Assembly (NCBI GenBank): GCA_947476645.1
Contig: CANJRM010000009.1
Coordinates: forward strand, 1 to 64,000
Origin: Bacteroidota bacterium
GTDB taxonomy: Bacteria; Bacteroidota; Bacteroidia; Chitinophagales; LD1
Direction of reading: 5' to 3'
Length of the DNA stretch: 64,000 nucleotides
The notes beneath the pieces were generated by a model. The model saw only the letters and a program-made list of their open reading frames with translations. It made no database searches and had not been told where the DNA came from. The translations under genes and the position numbers were made by a program. Positions 26,647 through 35,622 of this stretch are shown piece by piece. Positions within the stretch are counted from its first letter, which is position 1. Every line of letters begins with the position of its first letter.

Positions 26647-27978
26647 ATGGATGTTATTGACATAATCTTACTGCCTGTTTACCTCGGATTGATATATCTC
26701 TTTGCCAATTTCATTAAAGGAAAAAATTCGGGCAACGCAATTTACCAACGATATTATATGCGGGGACTTAACTACAAAATGTTGGGTTCAATAGGGTTTG
26801 CTTTCATCTACCTTTTTTATTACAGAGGGGGTGATACCATCAACTTCTATATCACCATGAAACCCCTTTACAAATTATTTTTTCGCGACCCCGGCACCTG
26901 TTTATATTTTGTATTAACTCCATTTCCCGGTTATCCTCTGGAGTGCTTTTATGATGCTTACAGTCATGGTGCTTCGTATTTGTTGCGTGGAACCGCTTCG
27001 CTTACTACAATTCGCATTGGCGGACTCGTCAACCTTTTCTGCTTCAACTCATATATCGTCTGTACTGTTGTCTTTGGCTTCATCTCCTACATTTTTATTT
27101 TCAGAGCTTTTGCTTTGTTCTCCTCCCTCTACCCAAGATTAGAAAAGCAATTTGCCATTGCCTTTTTAATGATTCCCTCTGTTGTATTTTGGGGTTCTGG
27201 AGTTTCAAAGGATACGATTATGCTGGGAGCAATTTTTTTGTTCATTACCTCTTTTTATCAATTGGTAATCAGTAAAAAAAATATTACTGTCAATGTTATT
27301 TGGCTTATCATTTCGGGTTTCACCATTTCTTCCATTCGCGGATTTATCTTGTTTTCCATTATTCCCGGTCTTTTGTTGATGACAGCTATTTATTATCGAA
27401 GCGCTTTTAAAAGTGGTTTGTTGCGAATTATTGCCGGTCCGGTTTTTTTAGGAGCCGGAGCCCTGCTGTCGTTTCTTTTCATTCAGGGACTTGGAAACTC
27501 AGTTCAGTCATATAATGTAGATGCACTTACACAAAAAGCCGAAGGGTTTCATAGCTGGCACACGTACTTGGGCGAAACACAAGGAGGTTCAGCTTATTCT
27601 TTAGGAGATGATGTGGATTACAGTCTTGCAGGAATTTTGCGCAAAGCGCCCTTAGCGCTTGTTATCTGTCTATTTGGTCCTTTCCCATGGCAAATAAGAA
27701 ATGCCGTCATGCTTTTGTCAGGTATTGAAAGTTTGGTGTTTTTGTTTTTTGTGTTTCGCGTATTCTTTACAGGAAGAGCTTATCGAGCGGTGAATGTTTT
27801 GTTTCTCGACCACATCGTTATGCTTTGCATTCCCATTATTATTATTATAGGAATTGCTATTGGTATGACGAGTTTTAATTATGGTGCGTTAGTGCGCTAC
27901 CGAATTCCAATTCAACCGTTGTTGGCAGTATTACTTATTGTTACTAATTACAGAATCAATAATCCAAACGCAAACTGA
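26647..27978 (+). CDS. Polytopic membrane protein, possible polysaccharide polymerase
   Basis: A 443-residue inner-membrane protein with about ten hydrophobic segments and a large external loop around 275-325 (QSYNVDALTQKAEGFHSWHTYLG). I do not recognise a family. It resembles Wzy or EpsG-like polymerases in length, number of helices and the long polar loop near the C-terminal third, and such genes are expected in this locus. The phrase WGSGVSKDTIMLGA in the middle and FNYGALVRYRIPIQPLLA near the end are distinctive. It begins a co-directional run with gaps of 28 and 24 bp to the next genes, so it is probably the first gene of the operon. Confidence 0.6.
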   Translation: MDVIDIILLPVYLGLIYLFANFIKGKNSGNAIYQRYYMRGLNYKMLGSIGFAFIYLFYYRGGDTINFYITMKPLYKLFFRDPGTCLYFVLTPFPGYPLECFYDAYSHGASYLLRGTASLTTIRIGGLVNLFCFNSYIVCTVVFGFISYIFIFRAFALFSSLYPRLEKQFAIAFLMIPSVVFWGSGVSKDTIMLGAIFLFITSFYQLVISKKNITVNVIWLIISGFTISSIRGFILFSIIPGLLLMTAIYYRSAFKSGLLRIIAGPVFLGAGALLSFLFIQGLGNSVQSYNVDALTQKAEGFHSWHTYLGETQGGSAYSLGDDVDYSLAGILRKAPLALVICLFGPFPWQIRNAVMLLSGIESLVFLFFVFRVFFTGRAYRAVNVLFLDHIVMLCIPIIIIIGIAIGMTSFNYGALVRYRIPIQPLLAVLLIVTNYRINNPNAN

Positions 27979-28006
27979 TTTTTTATTTTCACTATAAAAC
28001 AAAAAC

Positions 28007-29098
28007 ATGATAAACGTTACGCGAGCATTTCTTCCGCCAGCCGAACAATATCAGAAATATCTTAAAGGAATTTGGGAGCGCGCTCACCTCACCAATAACG
28101 GACCCCTACTGCTTGAACTTGAAGAAAAGCTCAGAAACTATTTTGAGTCAAAGCATTTTGTGTTTCTGAACAACGGCACTTCTGCTATTCAAATTGCGAT
28201 AAAAGGATTAGAGCTTTCGGGCGAAATTATAACTACTCCTTTTTCGTATGTAGCCACTACATCTTCTATTGTTTGGGAAAACTGCAAACCTGTTTTTGCC
28301 GATATTGATGCGAAGACTTTAACTATTGATGCATCGAAAGTTGAGTCGCTTGTTACTGCGAAAACAACAGGCATTCTTGCGACACACGTCTATGGAATTC
28401 CATGTGATGTAGAAGCGTTGGATAAAATTGCGAAAAAATACAAGCTCAAAATTATTTACGATGCAGCTCATGCTTTCGGAGTAAAATATAAAGGTAAGCC
28501 ACTCGTAAATTATGGCGATGCTTCCACGTTGAGTTTTCACGCCACTAAACTTTTTCATACAACTGAAGGTGGTGGAATCGTAACCAACGATGAAACAGCT
28601 GCACATAAATTCAGTTACATGCGCAACTTCGGGCATAAAGGGCAGGAGGAGTTTTGGGGTGTAGGTATCAACGCCAAAAACTCAGAGTTTCATGCGGCAA
28701 TGGGCTTGTGTGTGTTTCCGTATGTGGAAGAAATTATCCGCAAACGAAAAGAGTTGACGGAACTTTACGATGAACTTTTGCTGAAAGATAATTTGCACAT
28801 CACACGCCCAACTATTCCTGTAGATACGGAATACAATTACGCGTACTATCCTGTACTGTTTGAAAGCGAAACCATTTTAAAAAGTGTGGTGCTATCGCTT
28901 CATGCAGATTTCATTCATCCGCGCAGATATTTTTATCCGCCACTTTCTACGCTTAACTACGTGAAGAAACAAAGTGTGCCGATTACAGCAGACATTTCGG
29001 GCAGAGTGCTCTGCCTTCCGCTTTATTATGAATTAGAAACGGAACAAGTGAAACGCATTTGTCAGATTATGCGGCATGTTTTGCGTTTTAAATCCTAA
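28007..29098 (+). CDS. DegT/DnrJ/EryC1/StrS-family sugar aminotransferase
   Basis: A 363-residue PLP-dependent aminotransferase that converts a nucleotide-bound keto-sugar to an amino sugar. The PLP lysine is K181 in SFHATKLFHTTEGGG, and D152 in YDAAHAFG contacts the PLP ring nitrogen. FLNNGTSAIQIAI (about 53-65) matches the phosphate-binding turn. It is 28 bp downstream of the membrane protein and 24 bp before the ABC permease gene. A keto-sugar substrate such as dTDP-4-keto-6-deoxyglucose would suit the sugar N-formyltransferase at 36662, but no rfbA/rfbB genes lie in the window, so they must be elsewhere. Confidence 0.9.
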   Translation: MINVTRAFLPPAEQYQKYLKGIWERAHLTNNGPLLLELEEKLRNYFESKHFVFLNNGTSAIQIAIKGLELSGEIITTPFSYVATTSSIVWENCKPVFADIDAKTLTIDASKVESLVTAKTTGILATHVYGIPCDVEALDKIAKKYKLKIIYDAAHAFGVKYKGKPLVNYGDASTLSFHATKLFHTTEGGGIVTNDETAAHKFSYMRNFGHKGQEEFWGVGINAKNSEFHAAMGLCVFPYVEEIIRKRKELTELYDELLLKDNLHITRPTIPVDTEYNYAYYPVLFESETILKSVVLSLHADFIHPRRYFYPPLSTLNYVKKQSVPITADISGRVLCLPLYYELETEQVKRICQIMRHVLRFKS

Positions 29099-29122
29099 TG
29101 GAAAAAGATATTTTCGTTCGCG

Positions 29123-29971
29123 ATGGTGCAGGCGGAAATAAATAAGAATGAATGGACACAGGTCATAGAACCCACCGAAGGAATTTTCAATTTTAATTTA
29201 CGGGAACTCTGGCGTTACCGCGATTTGATTCTGTTGTTTGTCCGCAGAGATTTTATTTCGGTTTACAAGCAAACCATTCTCGGTCCGCTCTGGCATTTTC
29301 TGCAACCGCTTTTCGCCACAGCTGTCTATACCATTTTTATCTCCATCGTCAAAGTTCCTACGGATGAAATTCCGCGGATACTTTTCATTCTTACCGGTGT
29401 AGTGCTTTGGAACTATTTTTCATCGTGCCTCACAAAAACCTCCAATACTTTCATTGGCAATGCGCACATTTTTGGCAAAGTTTATTTCCCCCGATTAGTT
29501 ATTCCCATCTCCGTAATAGTCTCTAACCTGATGAGTTTTTTTATTCAGTGTTTGCTACTCATTCCGTTTCTAATTTACTACCACAACAATATTCATCCTA
29601 CCATTTATTTGCTTGCCATTCCATTTGTAATTCTCCTATTGGCTATGATGGGTTTGGGGTTGGGCATTTTGGTTTCATCGCTTACTATCAAGTATCGCGA
29701 CTTAAGTTATCTCATCGCCTTTGGAGTGCAGTTGATGATGTATGCCACACCGGTTATTTATCCGCTCTCGCTTATTCCGGCACGCTTCAAATCAATTGCT
29801 ATGCTTAACCCGCTTTCGCCTGTGGTGGAGATGTTTCGCTATGCACTTTTAGGGCGGGGAACGTTTTCGTTAGAAGCCATCTTATATAGTAGTACATTTG
29901 CGATAGTTCTTTTGGTGATCGGAATACTTATGTTTAGAAGAGTGGAGAACAGTTTTATGGATACAATTTAA
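29123..29971 (+). CDS. ABC-2 polysaccharide export permease (Wzm-like)
   Basis: A 282-residue membrane subunit of the ABC exporter for lipid-linked glycan. The cytoplasmic N-terminus (WTQVIEPTEGIFNFNLRELWRYRDLI) and the phrase QTILGPLWHFLQPL are standard for the Wzm/TagG/KpsM group; about six transmembrane helices follow. FSSCLTKTSNTFIGN and SPVVEMFRYALLG are family blocks. It is encoded immediately ahead of the ATPase subunit (9-bp gap). Together they move an undecaprenyl-linked polysaccharide from the cytoplasm to the periplasm, the alternative to the Wzx/Wzy route. Confidence 0.9.
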   Translation: MVQAEINKNEWTQVIEPTEGIFNFNLRELWRYRDLILLFVRRDFISVYKQTILGPLWHFLQPLFATAVYTIFISIVKVPTDEIPRILFILTGVVLWNYFSSCLTKTSNTFIGNAHIFGKVYFPRLVIPISVIVSNLMSFFIQCLLLIPFLIYYHNNIHPTIYLLAIPFVILLLAMMGLGLGILVSSLTIKYRDLSYLIAFGVQLMMYATPVIYPLSLIPARFKSIAMLNPLSPVVEMFRYALLGRGTFSLEAILYSSTFAIVLLVIGILMFRRVENSFMDTI

Positions 29972-29980
29972 TTAGCAGCA

Positions 29981-31225
29981 TTGAGCACGGTAATAAAAGT
30001 TGAAAATGTTTCGAAAGTGTACCAACTGGGCAAAGTAGGTACTGGTACCCTCGCTAGTGATATACAGCGAACCTTTGCGCGTATCACCGGCAAAGAAGAT
30101 CCGTTGCTTCGCGTGAATGAAAGTTACGATGAAAAAGCAATTCACGTGGCGCTCCGCGATGTGAGTTTTGAAGTGAAACAAGGAGAAGTGCTTGGTGTAA
30201 TTGGTAAAAACGGAGCAGGCAAAAGCACACTGCTGAAAATTCTTTCACGCGTAACCGCACCAAGTACAGGAAGCGTGAAAATGAAAGGACGCATTGCCAG
30301 CTTGCTCGAAGTAGGCACTGGTTTTCATCCCGAACTTTCTGGTCGCGAAAATATTTTCCTGAATGGTGCCATCCTCGGCATGTCGCGCGATGAAGTGCGA
30401 AGAAAGTTTGACGAAATAGTCGATTTCAGTGGTGTGGCAAAATTTATTGACACCCCGGTGAAGCGGTACAGCAGCGGAATGTATGTGCGTTTAGCTTTTG
30501 CCGTAGCTGCACATTTGGAGCCCGAAATTTTAATTGTTGACGAAGTGCTTGCTGTTGGCGATTCTGATTTTCAGAAAAAGTGTATGGGCAAAATGCAGGA
30601 TGTGAGCGATAAAGATGGGAGAACAATTTTGTTTGTGAGCCACAACATGGCAGCATTGAGTTCGCTTTGCCACCGCGCAATTTTATTGGTGAATGGAAAT
30701 TTAGATGCGCAAGGACCTATTGGTGAAATGGTAAAAAAGTATGTGCATGTAAATGCTGACAATGTTTTGTATCGGGAAATTGAACCGGAAAAAACTCAGG
30801 ACCCGCAACGCGCACGATTGACAAAAGCGTGGATTGAATCGACCGACATTGAAGATAAAATCATCACCATCAACAATTCTTTCGAAGTAAAATTTGAAGC
30901 CGAATGTTTTGAAGATGATTTGCCGCTTAACTTTAGTATGACTGTTCGCTCGGTATTAGGTCAGGCAATTTTTAATTCTACCAGCGATTTGTATGTGGCG
31001 AAGAAAGGCAAGTTCAGCGGCTCGTGTAAGATTCCCGAGAACCTGCTCAACTATGGAAAGTTCACCATTAATATTCTTTTGGCAAAAGATAAATCAACTC
31101 CGTTGCATTTAGTGCGCGAAGTGCTCACCTTCGAAATTCAGGATGTGCGCGAAAACGAAACATGGTTTGGCGACACCTCGCATCAATTGATAAAGCCAAA
31201 ATTGGCTTGGGATATTTCAGCTTAA
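29981..31225 (+). CDS. ABC export ATPase with Wzt-type C-terminal domain
   Basis: A 414-residue ATPase, partner of the permease just upstream. The ABC domain (about 1-255) has Walker A GKNGAGKST, signature RYSSGMYVRLAFAV and Walker B ILIVDEVLAVGD, the forms used by polysaccharide exporters. Residues about 275-410 are an extra beta-sandwich domain like that of Wzt, which in studied systems reads the modified non-reducing end of the glycan before export. Hence a terminal modification, perhaps methyl or sulfate from enzymes in this locus, may be the export signal. TTG 29981 is the start, giving MSTVIKVENVSK. Confidence 0.88.
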   Translation: MSTVIKVENVSKVYQLGKVGTGTLASDIQRTFARITGKEDPLLRVNESYDEKAIHVALRDVSFEVKQGEVLGVIGKNGAGKSTLLKILSRVTAPSTGSVKMKGRIASLLEVGTGFHPELSGRENIFLNGAILGMSRDEVRRKFDEIVDFSGVAKFIDTPVKRYSSGMYVRLAFAVAAHLEPEILIVDEVLAVGDSDFQKKCMGKMQDVSDKDGRTILFVSHNMAALSSLCHRAILLVNGNLDAQGPIGEMVKKYVHVNADNVLYREIEPEKTQDPQRARLTKAWIESTDIEDKIITINNSFEVKFEAECFEDDLPLNFSMTVRSVLGQAIFNSTSDLYVAKKGKFSGSCKIPENLLNYGKFTINILLAKDKSTPLHLVREVLTFEIQDVRENETWFGDTSHQLIKPKLAWDISA

Positions 31226-31235
31226 TTTTTTCATC

Positions 31236-32129
31236 ATGAGCAGTCAAACTACCATCATAGTTGCGGGCTATCCGAAATCGGGCAACACCTGGTTGGCGAA
31301 AATGCTCTGTCAGATTTTTACAGCAAAGATGGTGGATGATGATGAAGACCATGCCGAAGTAAACGCGCGAATGCTTAATACAAATTTGAGTAACACGCGA
31401 GTTATCAAAAGCCATTTGCTCCCCGAAGATTTATTCAAAAAATATCCGTCTGAAGATTTCAAAGTGTTTTATGTCTATCGCGATGTTCGCGATGTTTCCA
31501 TTTCTGCATTCTTCTATTTCGTTCGACCCGGAGATAAATATTTAAGCAACGTAGATGGTTATAATGAGTCAGTCGTTCATCTGAGAAATCCTGACGATTA
31601 CACAGCAGGAAAGCAGAAAATCAAAAACTACATTCTTGAATTTGTAGCACACGGAATCAAAAGCATTCCGCATCTGCTTACGTGGGATAAGCATATTGAC
31701 CATTGGCAAAAATGGGCTTCAAATAGAAATGATATTGTGTTCGTGAGTTATGAGGATTTAAAAAGGCAAACTGCTTTCATTCTCGAAAAATCAATTGCTG
31801 GTTTTAATTTGAAAGAGATTCAAACAATTTCTGTAGCCGATGCAGTAGAAGCAGAAAATTTTGAAAAGCTGAAGACTAAATTCCAAAGCGAACAAAATAC
31901 CAAGCAGTTTCAGTTTCTCAGAAAAGGAACAAGTGGCGATTGGAAAAATTATTACACCAAGCAAATTGGGGAAGCCGTAAATAACTCGGCAGGAGAAAAA
32001 TTGCAACAACTCGGCTATGAAACAGACCGTAATTGGGTCAGTCAACTTCCTAACGAGAAAATGAAACCTGAAACTGTTTCTGAAATTGCGCTTTACTTAA
32101 AATTGAAACTTCGACAGTTTATAAAATGA
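31236..32129 (+). CDS. PAPS-dependent sulfotransferase, first of two
   Basis: A 297-residue cytosolic-type sulfotransferase that would move sulfate from PAPS to a hydroxyl of the glycan or lipid. The 5'-phosphosulfate-binding loop is YPKSGNTWLAKML near the N-terminus, and the 3'-phosphate motif is VYRDVRDVSISAFFY. A later motif, RKGTSGDWKNYY, is the R-K-G-x-x-G-D-W-K-x-x-F signature of the family. Its last bases overlap the fucosyltransferase ATG by 4 bp, showing tight coupling. PAPS synthesis genes (cysN/cysD/cysC) are not in the window. Confidence 0.88.
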   Translation: MSSQTTIIVAGYPKSGNTWLAKMLCQIFTAKMVDDDEDHAEVNARMLNTNLSNTRVIKSHLLPEDLFKKYPSEDFKVFYVYRDVRDVSISAFFYFVRPGDKYLSNVDGYNESVVHLRNPDDYTAGKQKIKNYILEFVAHGIKSIPHLLTWDKHIDHWQKWASNRNDIVFVSYEDLKRQTAFILEKSIAGFNLKEIQTISVADAVEAENFEKLKTKFQSEQNTKQFQFLRKGTSGDWKNYYTKQIGEAVNNSAGEKLQQLGYETDRNWVSQLPNEKMKPETVSEIALYLKLKLRQFIK

Positions 32130-33031
32130 TTATTGTAAAAATATTTCAGGGCATCGGCAATCAATTGTGTCAATACGCGTATGGTCGTGCGCGCGGGCTT
32201 GACCTTGGTGTGGAATTCAAAATTGACAATTCGTATTACATCAACTACGCAGAAGTAACGCAGTTTGGCTTTACCTACAAGCGCGATTACGGCTTAGACC
32301 ATTTCAACATTTTAGACAACGTTGCTACTGAGGAAGAAATTAAAAAAGTGAAAACCGTTGATGGCAGCAACCGTATCTCTTACTACATCAATAAAAAATT
32401 ACACGAGCGCGCTCCGTATTATCGCAAGCGTTGGGTGAAAGAAAAGGAAACAGTATTCGACCCGAATTTGCTTCGCATAAAAGACAACACCTATGTGGAA
32501 GGCTATTTTGTGAGTGAGCTTTATTTCAAGAAGCATCGCAACGTAATTCTGAAAGAGTTCACCTTGAAGAATCCGGTGAATGAAAAAAATGCAGAAGTAA
32601 TCAAGCGAATGCAGAATACCGATTCGGTTTGCATCAGTATTCGCAGAACAAATTTTTTGGCAAACCCGATTATGAATGTTTGCCGTGAACAGTATTACAC
32701 TGATGGATTGAAAGCGATGGCAGATATGCTTGGCAAAAATATGCGTGTCTTTATTTTTTCAGATGACAACGAATGGGTGCTGAACAATTATAAGATTCCT
32801 TACGAGCATGAATTTGTAACGCATAACTTTCCCAATTTTTATGAAGACCTTCGCCTGATGACTTATTGCAGAAACCATGTGATTCCTAATTCTACGTTTA
32901 GCTGGTGGGGTGCGTGGCTGACACAAAACGAGGACAAAAAAATTATTGCTCCGAAAACATGGTTGAATTCAGACGAAGATTATTCAACTGTAATTCCGGA
33001 GAGCTGGATTAAACTTGAAAACAAATTCTGA
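32126..33031 (+). CDS. Alpha-1,2-fucosyltransferase-like protein (GT11)
   Basis: A 301-residue GT11 family glycosyltransferase. GIGNQLCQYAYGRA (about 9-22) is the family start motif, CISIRRTNFL the H-x-R-R-x-D-like region, and IPNSTFSWWGAWLT the C-terminal motif IV. GT11 enzymes transfer L-fucose (or galactose) in alpha-1,2 linkage from GDP-fucose. The usual HxRR box reads SIRRTNF here, so the first His of the motif is replaced by Ser. It overlaps the sulfotransferase by 4 bp and shares one base with the epimerase gene. Confidence 0.85.
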   Translation: MIIVKIFQGIGNQLCQYAYGRARGLDLGVEFKIDNSYYINYAEVTQFGFTYKRDYGLDHFNILDNVATEEEIKKVKTVDGSNRISYYINKKLHERAPYYRKRWVKEKETVFDPNLLRIKDNTYVEGYFVSELYFKKHRNVILKEFTLKNPVNEKNAEVIKRMQNTDSVCISIRRTNFLANPIMNVCREQYYTDGLKAMADMLGKNMRVFIFSDDNEWVLNNYKIPYEHEFVTHNFPNFYEDLRLMTYCRNHVIPNSTFSWWGAWLTQNEDKKIIAPKTWLNSDEDYSTVIPESWIKLENKF

Positions 33032-34164
33032 TGGCGAAAAAAGTTCTGATAACAGGCGGTGCCGGCTTCATTGGCTCAAATCTTTCGCTACAACTTTTGC
33101 AGAAGGGGTATGAAGTAATTGTGCTGGATAATCTCTCTCCGCAAATTCACGGCAACAAAGAGCAATCGCCTTTATACAATTCGATTAAGGATAAAGTTCA
33201 GTTTATTGAAGCCGATGTGCGCGATAGAGAAAGTTTAGTTGATGTGGTGAAGCAGGCAAATGTTATTATTCATCTCGCGGCCGAAACAGGAACAGGTCAA
33301 TCAATGTATTCGGTTGAAAAATATATTGATGTCAATTGCACGGGCACGGGTGCGCTGCTCGATGTATTGCTGAACGAAAAACACAACGTTGAAAAAGTAA
33401 TACTCTCCTCTTCGCGCGCTGTGTATGGCGAAGGAAAATATCAGAACGCAAAAGGCGAAGCGGTTTATCCTACATCGCGAAGCGAGGAGCAAATGCAATT
33501 GAAAAAATTTGAGCCTTTAGATGAAAACGGAAACGATTTAAAAGTTTTGGCGACTGATGAAGATTCGCGAATCAATCCGCTTTCGTTATACGGCATTACT
33601 AAGTACAATCAGGAACAGTACGTGAGTATGATGTGTGGCGCGGCAAAAATCCCATTCGTTATTTTTCGTTATCAGAATGTTTATGGTCCCGGGCAATCGC
33701 TTAAAAATCCTTACACGGGAATTCTTTCCATTTTTTCTACGCAAATAAAAAACGGCAATAACATCAACGTGTTTGAAGACGGCTTGGAAAGCCGCGACTT
33801 TGTTTTTGTGGATGATGTGGTGAACGCTACTATTCTCGGTATCGAAAAACCGGAGGCAAACAACGAAGTATTTAATGTGGGTTCGGGTGTGGCTACTTCT
33901 GTTTTGACTGTTGCAGAAACATTAAAGCGCTTGTATCAATCAAGCATTGAAATAAAAACTACGGGTAATTATCGCCTGGGAGATATACGCCATAATTTTG
34001 CCGCACTCGAAAAAATAAAATCGAAATTGGGTTTTGTTCCCAAAACAAATTTCGAAACAGGAATAAAACTTTTTGCCGATTGGGTAAACACACAGCAAAT
34101 CGAAAAAGACAATTACGAAAAAAGCATGGCTGAATTAGCCGCCAAAGGTTTATTGAAAAAATAA
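33031..34164 (+). CDS. NAD-dependent sugar epimerase/dehydratase (extended SDR)
   Basis: A 377-residue extended SDR enzyme acting on a nucleotide sugar. The NAD motif GGAGFIGSN is at residues 8-16; the catalytic YxxxK pair is in PLSLYGITKYNQEQ, and SSSRAVYGEG supplies the Ser. It is longer than a typical 4-epimerase owing to an insertion of about 45 residues (about 143-188). It resembles UDP-glucose 4-epimerase and dTDP-L-rhamnose 4-epimerase types; the exact sugar is undetermined. It begins at the A of the previous TGA stop (TGATG), so it is translationally coupled. Confidence 0.85.
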   Translation: MAKKVLITGGAGFIGSNLSLQLLQKGYEVIVLDNLSPQIHGNKEQSPLYNSIKDKVQFIEADVRDRESLVDVVKQANVIIHLAAETGTGQSMYSVEKYIDVNCTGTGALLDVLLNEKHNVEKVILSSSRAVYGEGKYQNAKGEAVYPTSRSEEQMQLKKFEPLDENGNDLKVLATDEDSRINPLSLYGITKYNQEQYVSMMCGAAKIPFVIFRYQNVYGPGQSLKNPYTGILSIFSTQIKNGNNINVFEDGLESRDFVFVDDVVNATILGIEKPEANNEVFNVGSGVATSVLTVAETLKRLYQSSIEIKTTGNYRLGDIRHNFAALEKIKSKLGFVPKTNFETGIKLFADWVNTQQIEKDNYEKSMAELAAKGLLKK

Positions 34165-34173
34165 GAAGCGTTC

Positions 34174-35619
34174 ATGCTCTTTAACTCATTTACTTTTCTT
34201 CTCTTCTTTCCGATTGTAACAATCATTTATTTTTTGTTGCCGCAACGGGCGCGTTGGGCGTGGCTGTTAGCCGCCAGTTGTTACTTCTACATGTTCTTTA
34301 AAGCGGTTTACATTCTCATTCTCTTCTTCACCATTATCATTGACTACTTCGCGGGAATCTTATTAGAGAACGAACCGAATGCGCAACGAAAAAAATGGTG
34401 GCTGATTGCAAGTCTGGTCGCTAACATTGGTGTGCTTGCTGTGTTCAAGTATTTCAATTTCCTCAATGGAAATTTGTCGGGCTTGTGTACTTTGTTTGGC
34501 GCAACCAATCCGATTCCTTACCTGAATATCTTATTGCCTATCGGTCTTTCGTTTCACACGTTTCAGGCAATGAGTTATACAATTGAAGTTTATCGCGGCA
34601 ATCAAAAAGCTGAACGGCACTTCGGAATTTATGCGCTGTATGTAATGTTCTATCCGCAGTTGGTGGCGGGTCCTATTGAAAGGCCACAAAACATGCTGCA
34701 TCAGTTTTACGAAAAACATGTTTTCGATTATCAAAGAGTAGTGGAAGGTTTGCGCATGATGTTGTGGGGCATGTTTAAGAAGGTGGTGATTGCAGACCGG
34801 CTCACTTTGTTTGTTGACCCAGTGTATAATCATCCGAATGATTACCACGGCTTTCAAACTATTCTCGCTACCATCTTCTTTTCGTTTCAGATTTTCTGCG
34901 ACTTCTCGGGTTATTCAGACATTGCTCTGGGCTCTGCTAAAGTGATGGGCTTTGATTTAATGGTCAATTTCAATCGTCCGTATTTCTCCAAATCAATTTC
35001 AGAATTCTGGAAGCGTTGGCACATTTCGCTCTCCACCTGGTTTCGCGATTACCTCTACATTTCGCTGGGCGGCAATCGGGTTTCAAAGACGCGCACTTAT
35101 TTCAATCAGTTCATTACGTTTATGATTAGCGGTTTGTGGCACGGGGCAAACTGGACTTTTGTTATCTGGGGTTCATTGCATGGTGCGTATCTCATTTTCG
35201 GTGAGTTCACCAAAAAGTTTCGCGGGAAGGTTGGGGCCGGTATTGGTTTAGGTAAAGCACCTTTGCTCAATAAGTTTGTTCAGGTATTAACTACTTTTTC
35301 GCTGGCGGCTTTTGCATGGATATTTTTTCGCGCTGCAGATTTCTCAACGGCAGTTACCATTATCAAAAACAGTTTGCACATTTCGAAGGCGCAATTAGGG
35401 CTGCACATTTTGGGCGATGATACTTACAACTTTGTTTTGTGTTTTGTGTTCATCGGCATTATGGAAAGCATTCATTGGTTTATGCATAACAACGATGTAA
35501 ATCTGCTGCTGAACCGTCAACCGGTTTGGGTGCGATGGTTGATTTACATTTTGTTTGTGTGCACCATTGTCAACTTTGGAATGTTTGGCGACCATCAGTT
35601 TATTTATTTCCAATTTTAA
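34174..35619 (+). CDS. MBOAT-family membrane O-acyltransferase (AlgI-like)
   Basis: A 481-residue membrane-bound O-acyltransferase with about 11 helices. The family signature, QLVAGPIERPQN, GYSDIALGSAKVMGFDLM and the catalytic-His motif ISGLWHGANWTFVIWG, is intact. AlgI-type proteins move acetyl groups across the inner membrane for modification of exported polysaccharide. The next gene, 3 bp on, encodes an SGNH-type protein, reproducing the alginate AlgI plus AlgJ/AlgX logic in which a periplasmic partner transfers the acyl group to the glycan. Confidence 0.92.
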   Translation: MLFNSFTFLLFFPIVTIIYFLLPQRARWAWLLAASCYFYMFFKAVYILILFFTIIIDYFAGILLENEPNAQRKKWWLIASLVANIGVLAVFKYFNFLNGNLSGLCTLFGATNPIPYLNILLPIGLSFHTFQAMSYTIEVYRGNQKAERHFGIYALYVMFYPQLVAGPIERPQNMLHQFYEKHVFDYQRVVEGLRMMLWGMFKKVVIADRLTLFVDPVYNHPNDYHGFQTILATIFFSFQIFCDFSGYSDIALGSAKVMGFDLMVNFNRPYFSKSISEFWKRWHISLSTWFRDYLYISLGGNRVSKTRTYFNQFITFMISGLWHGANWTFVIWGSLHGAYLIFGEFTKKFRGKVGAGIGLGKAPLLNKFVQVLTTFSLAAFAWIFFRAADFSTAVTIIKNSLHISKAQLGLHILGDDTYNFVLCFVFIGIMESIHWFMHNNDVNLLLNRQPVWVRWLIYILFVCTIVNFGMFGDHQFIYFQF

Positions 35620-35622
35620 GTA

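Noticed and set aside
29098-29145. ATG 29098 overlapping the DegT stop as start of the ABC permease
   Set aside because: It is in another frame and meets a stop after 15 codons; ATG 29123 is the right start.
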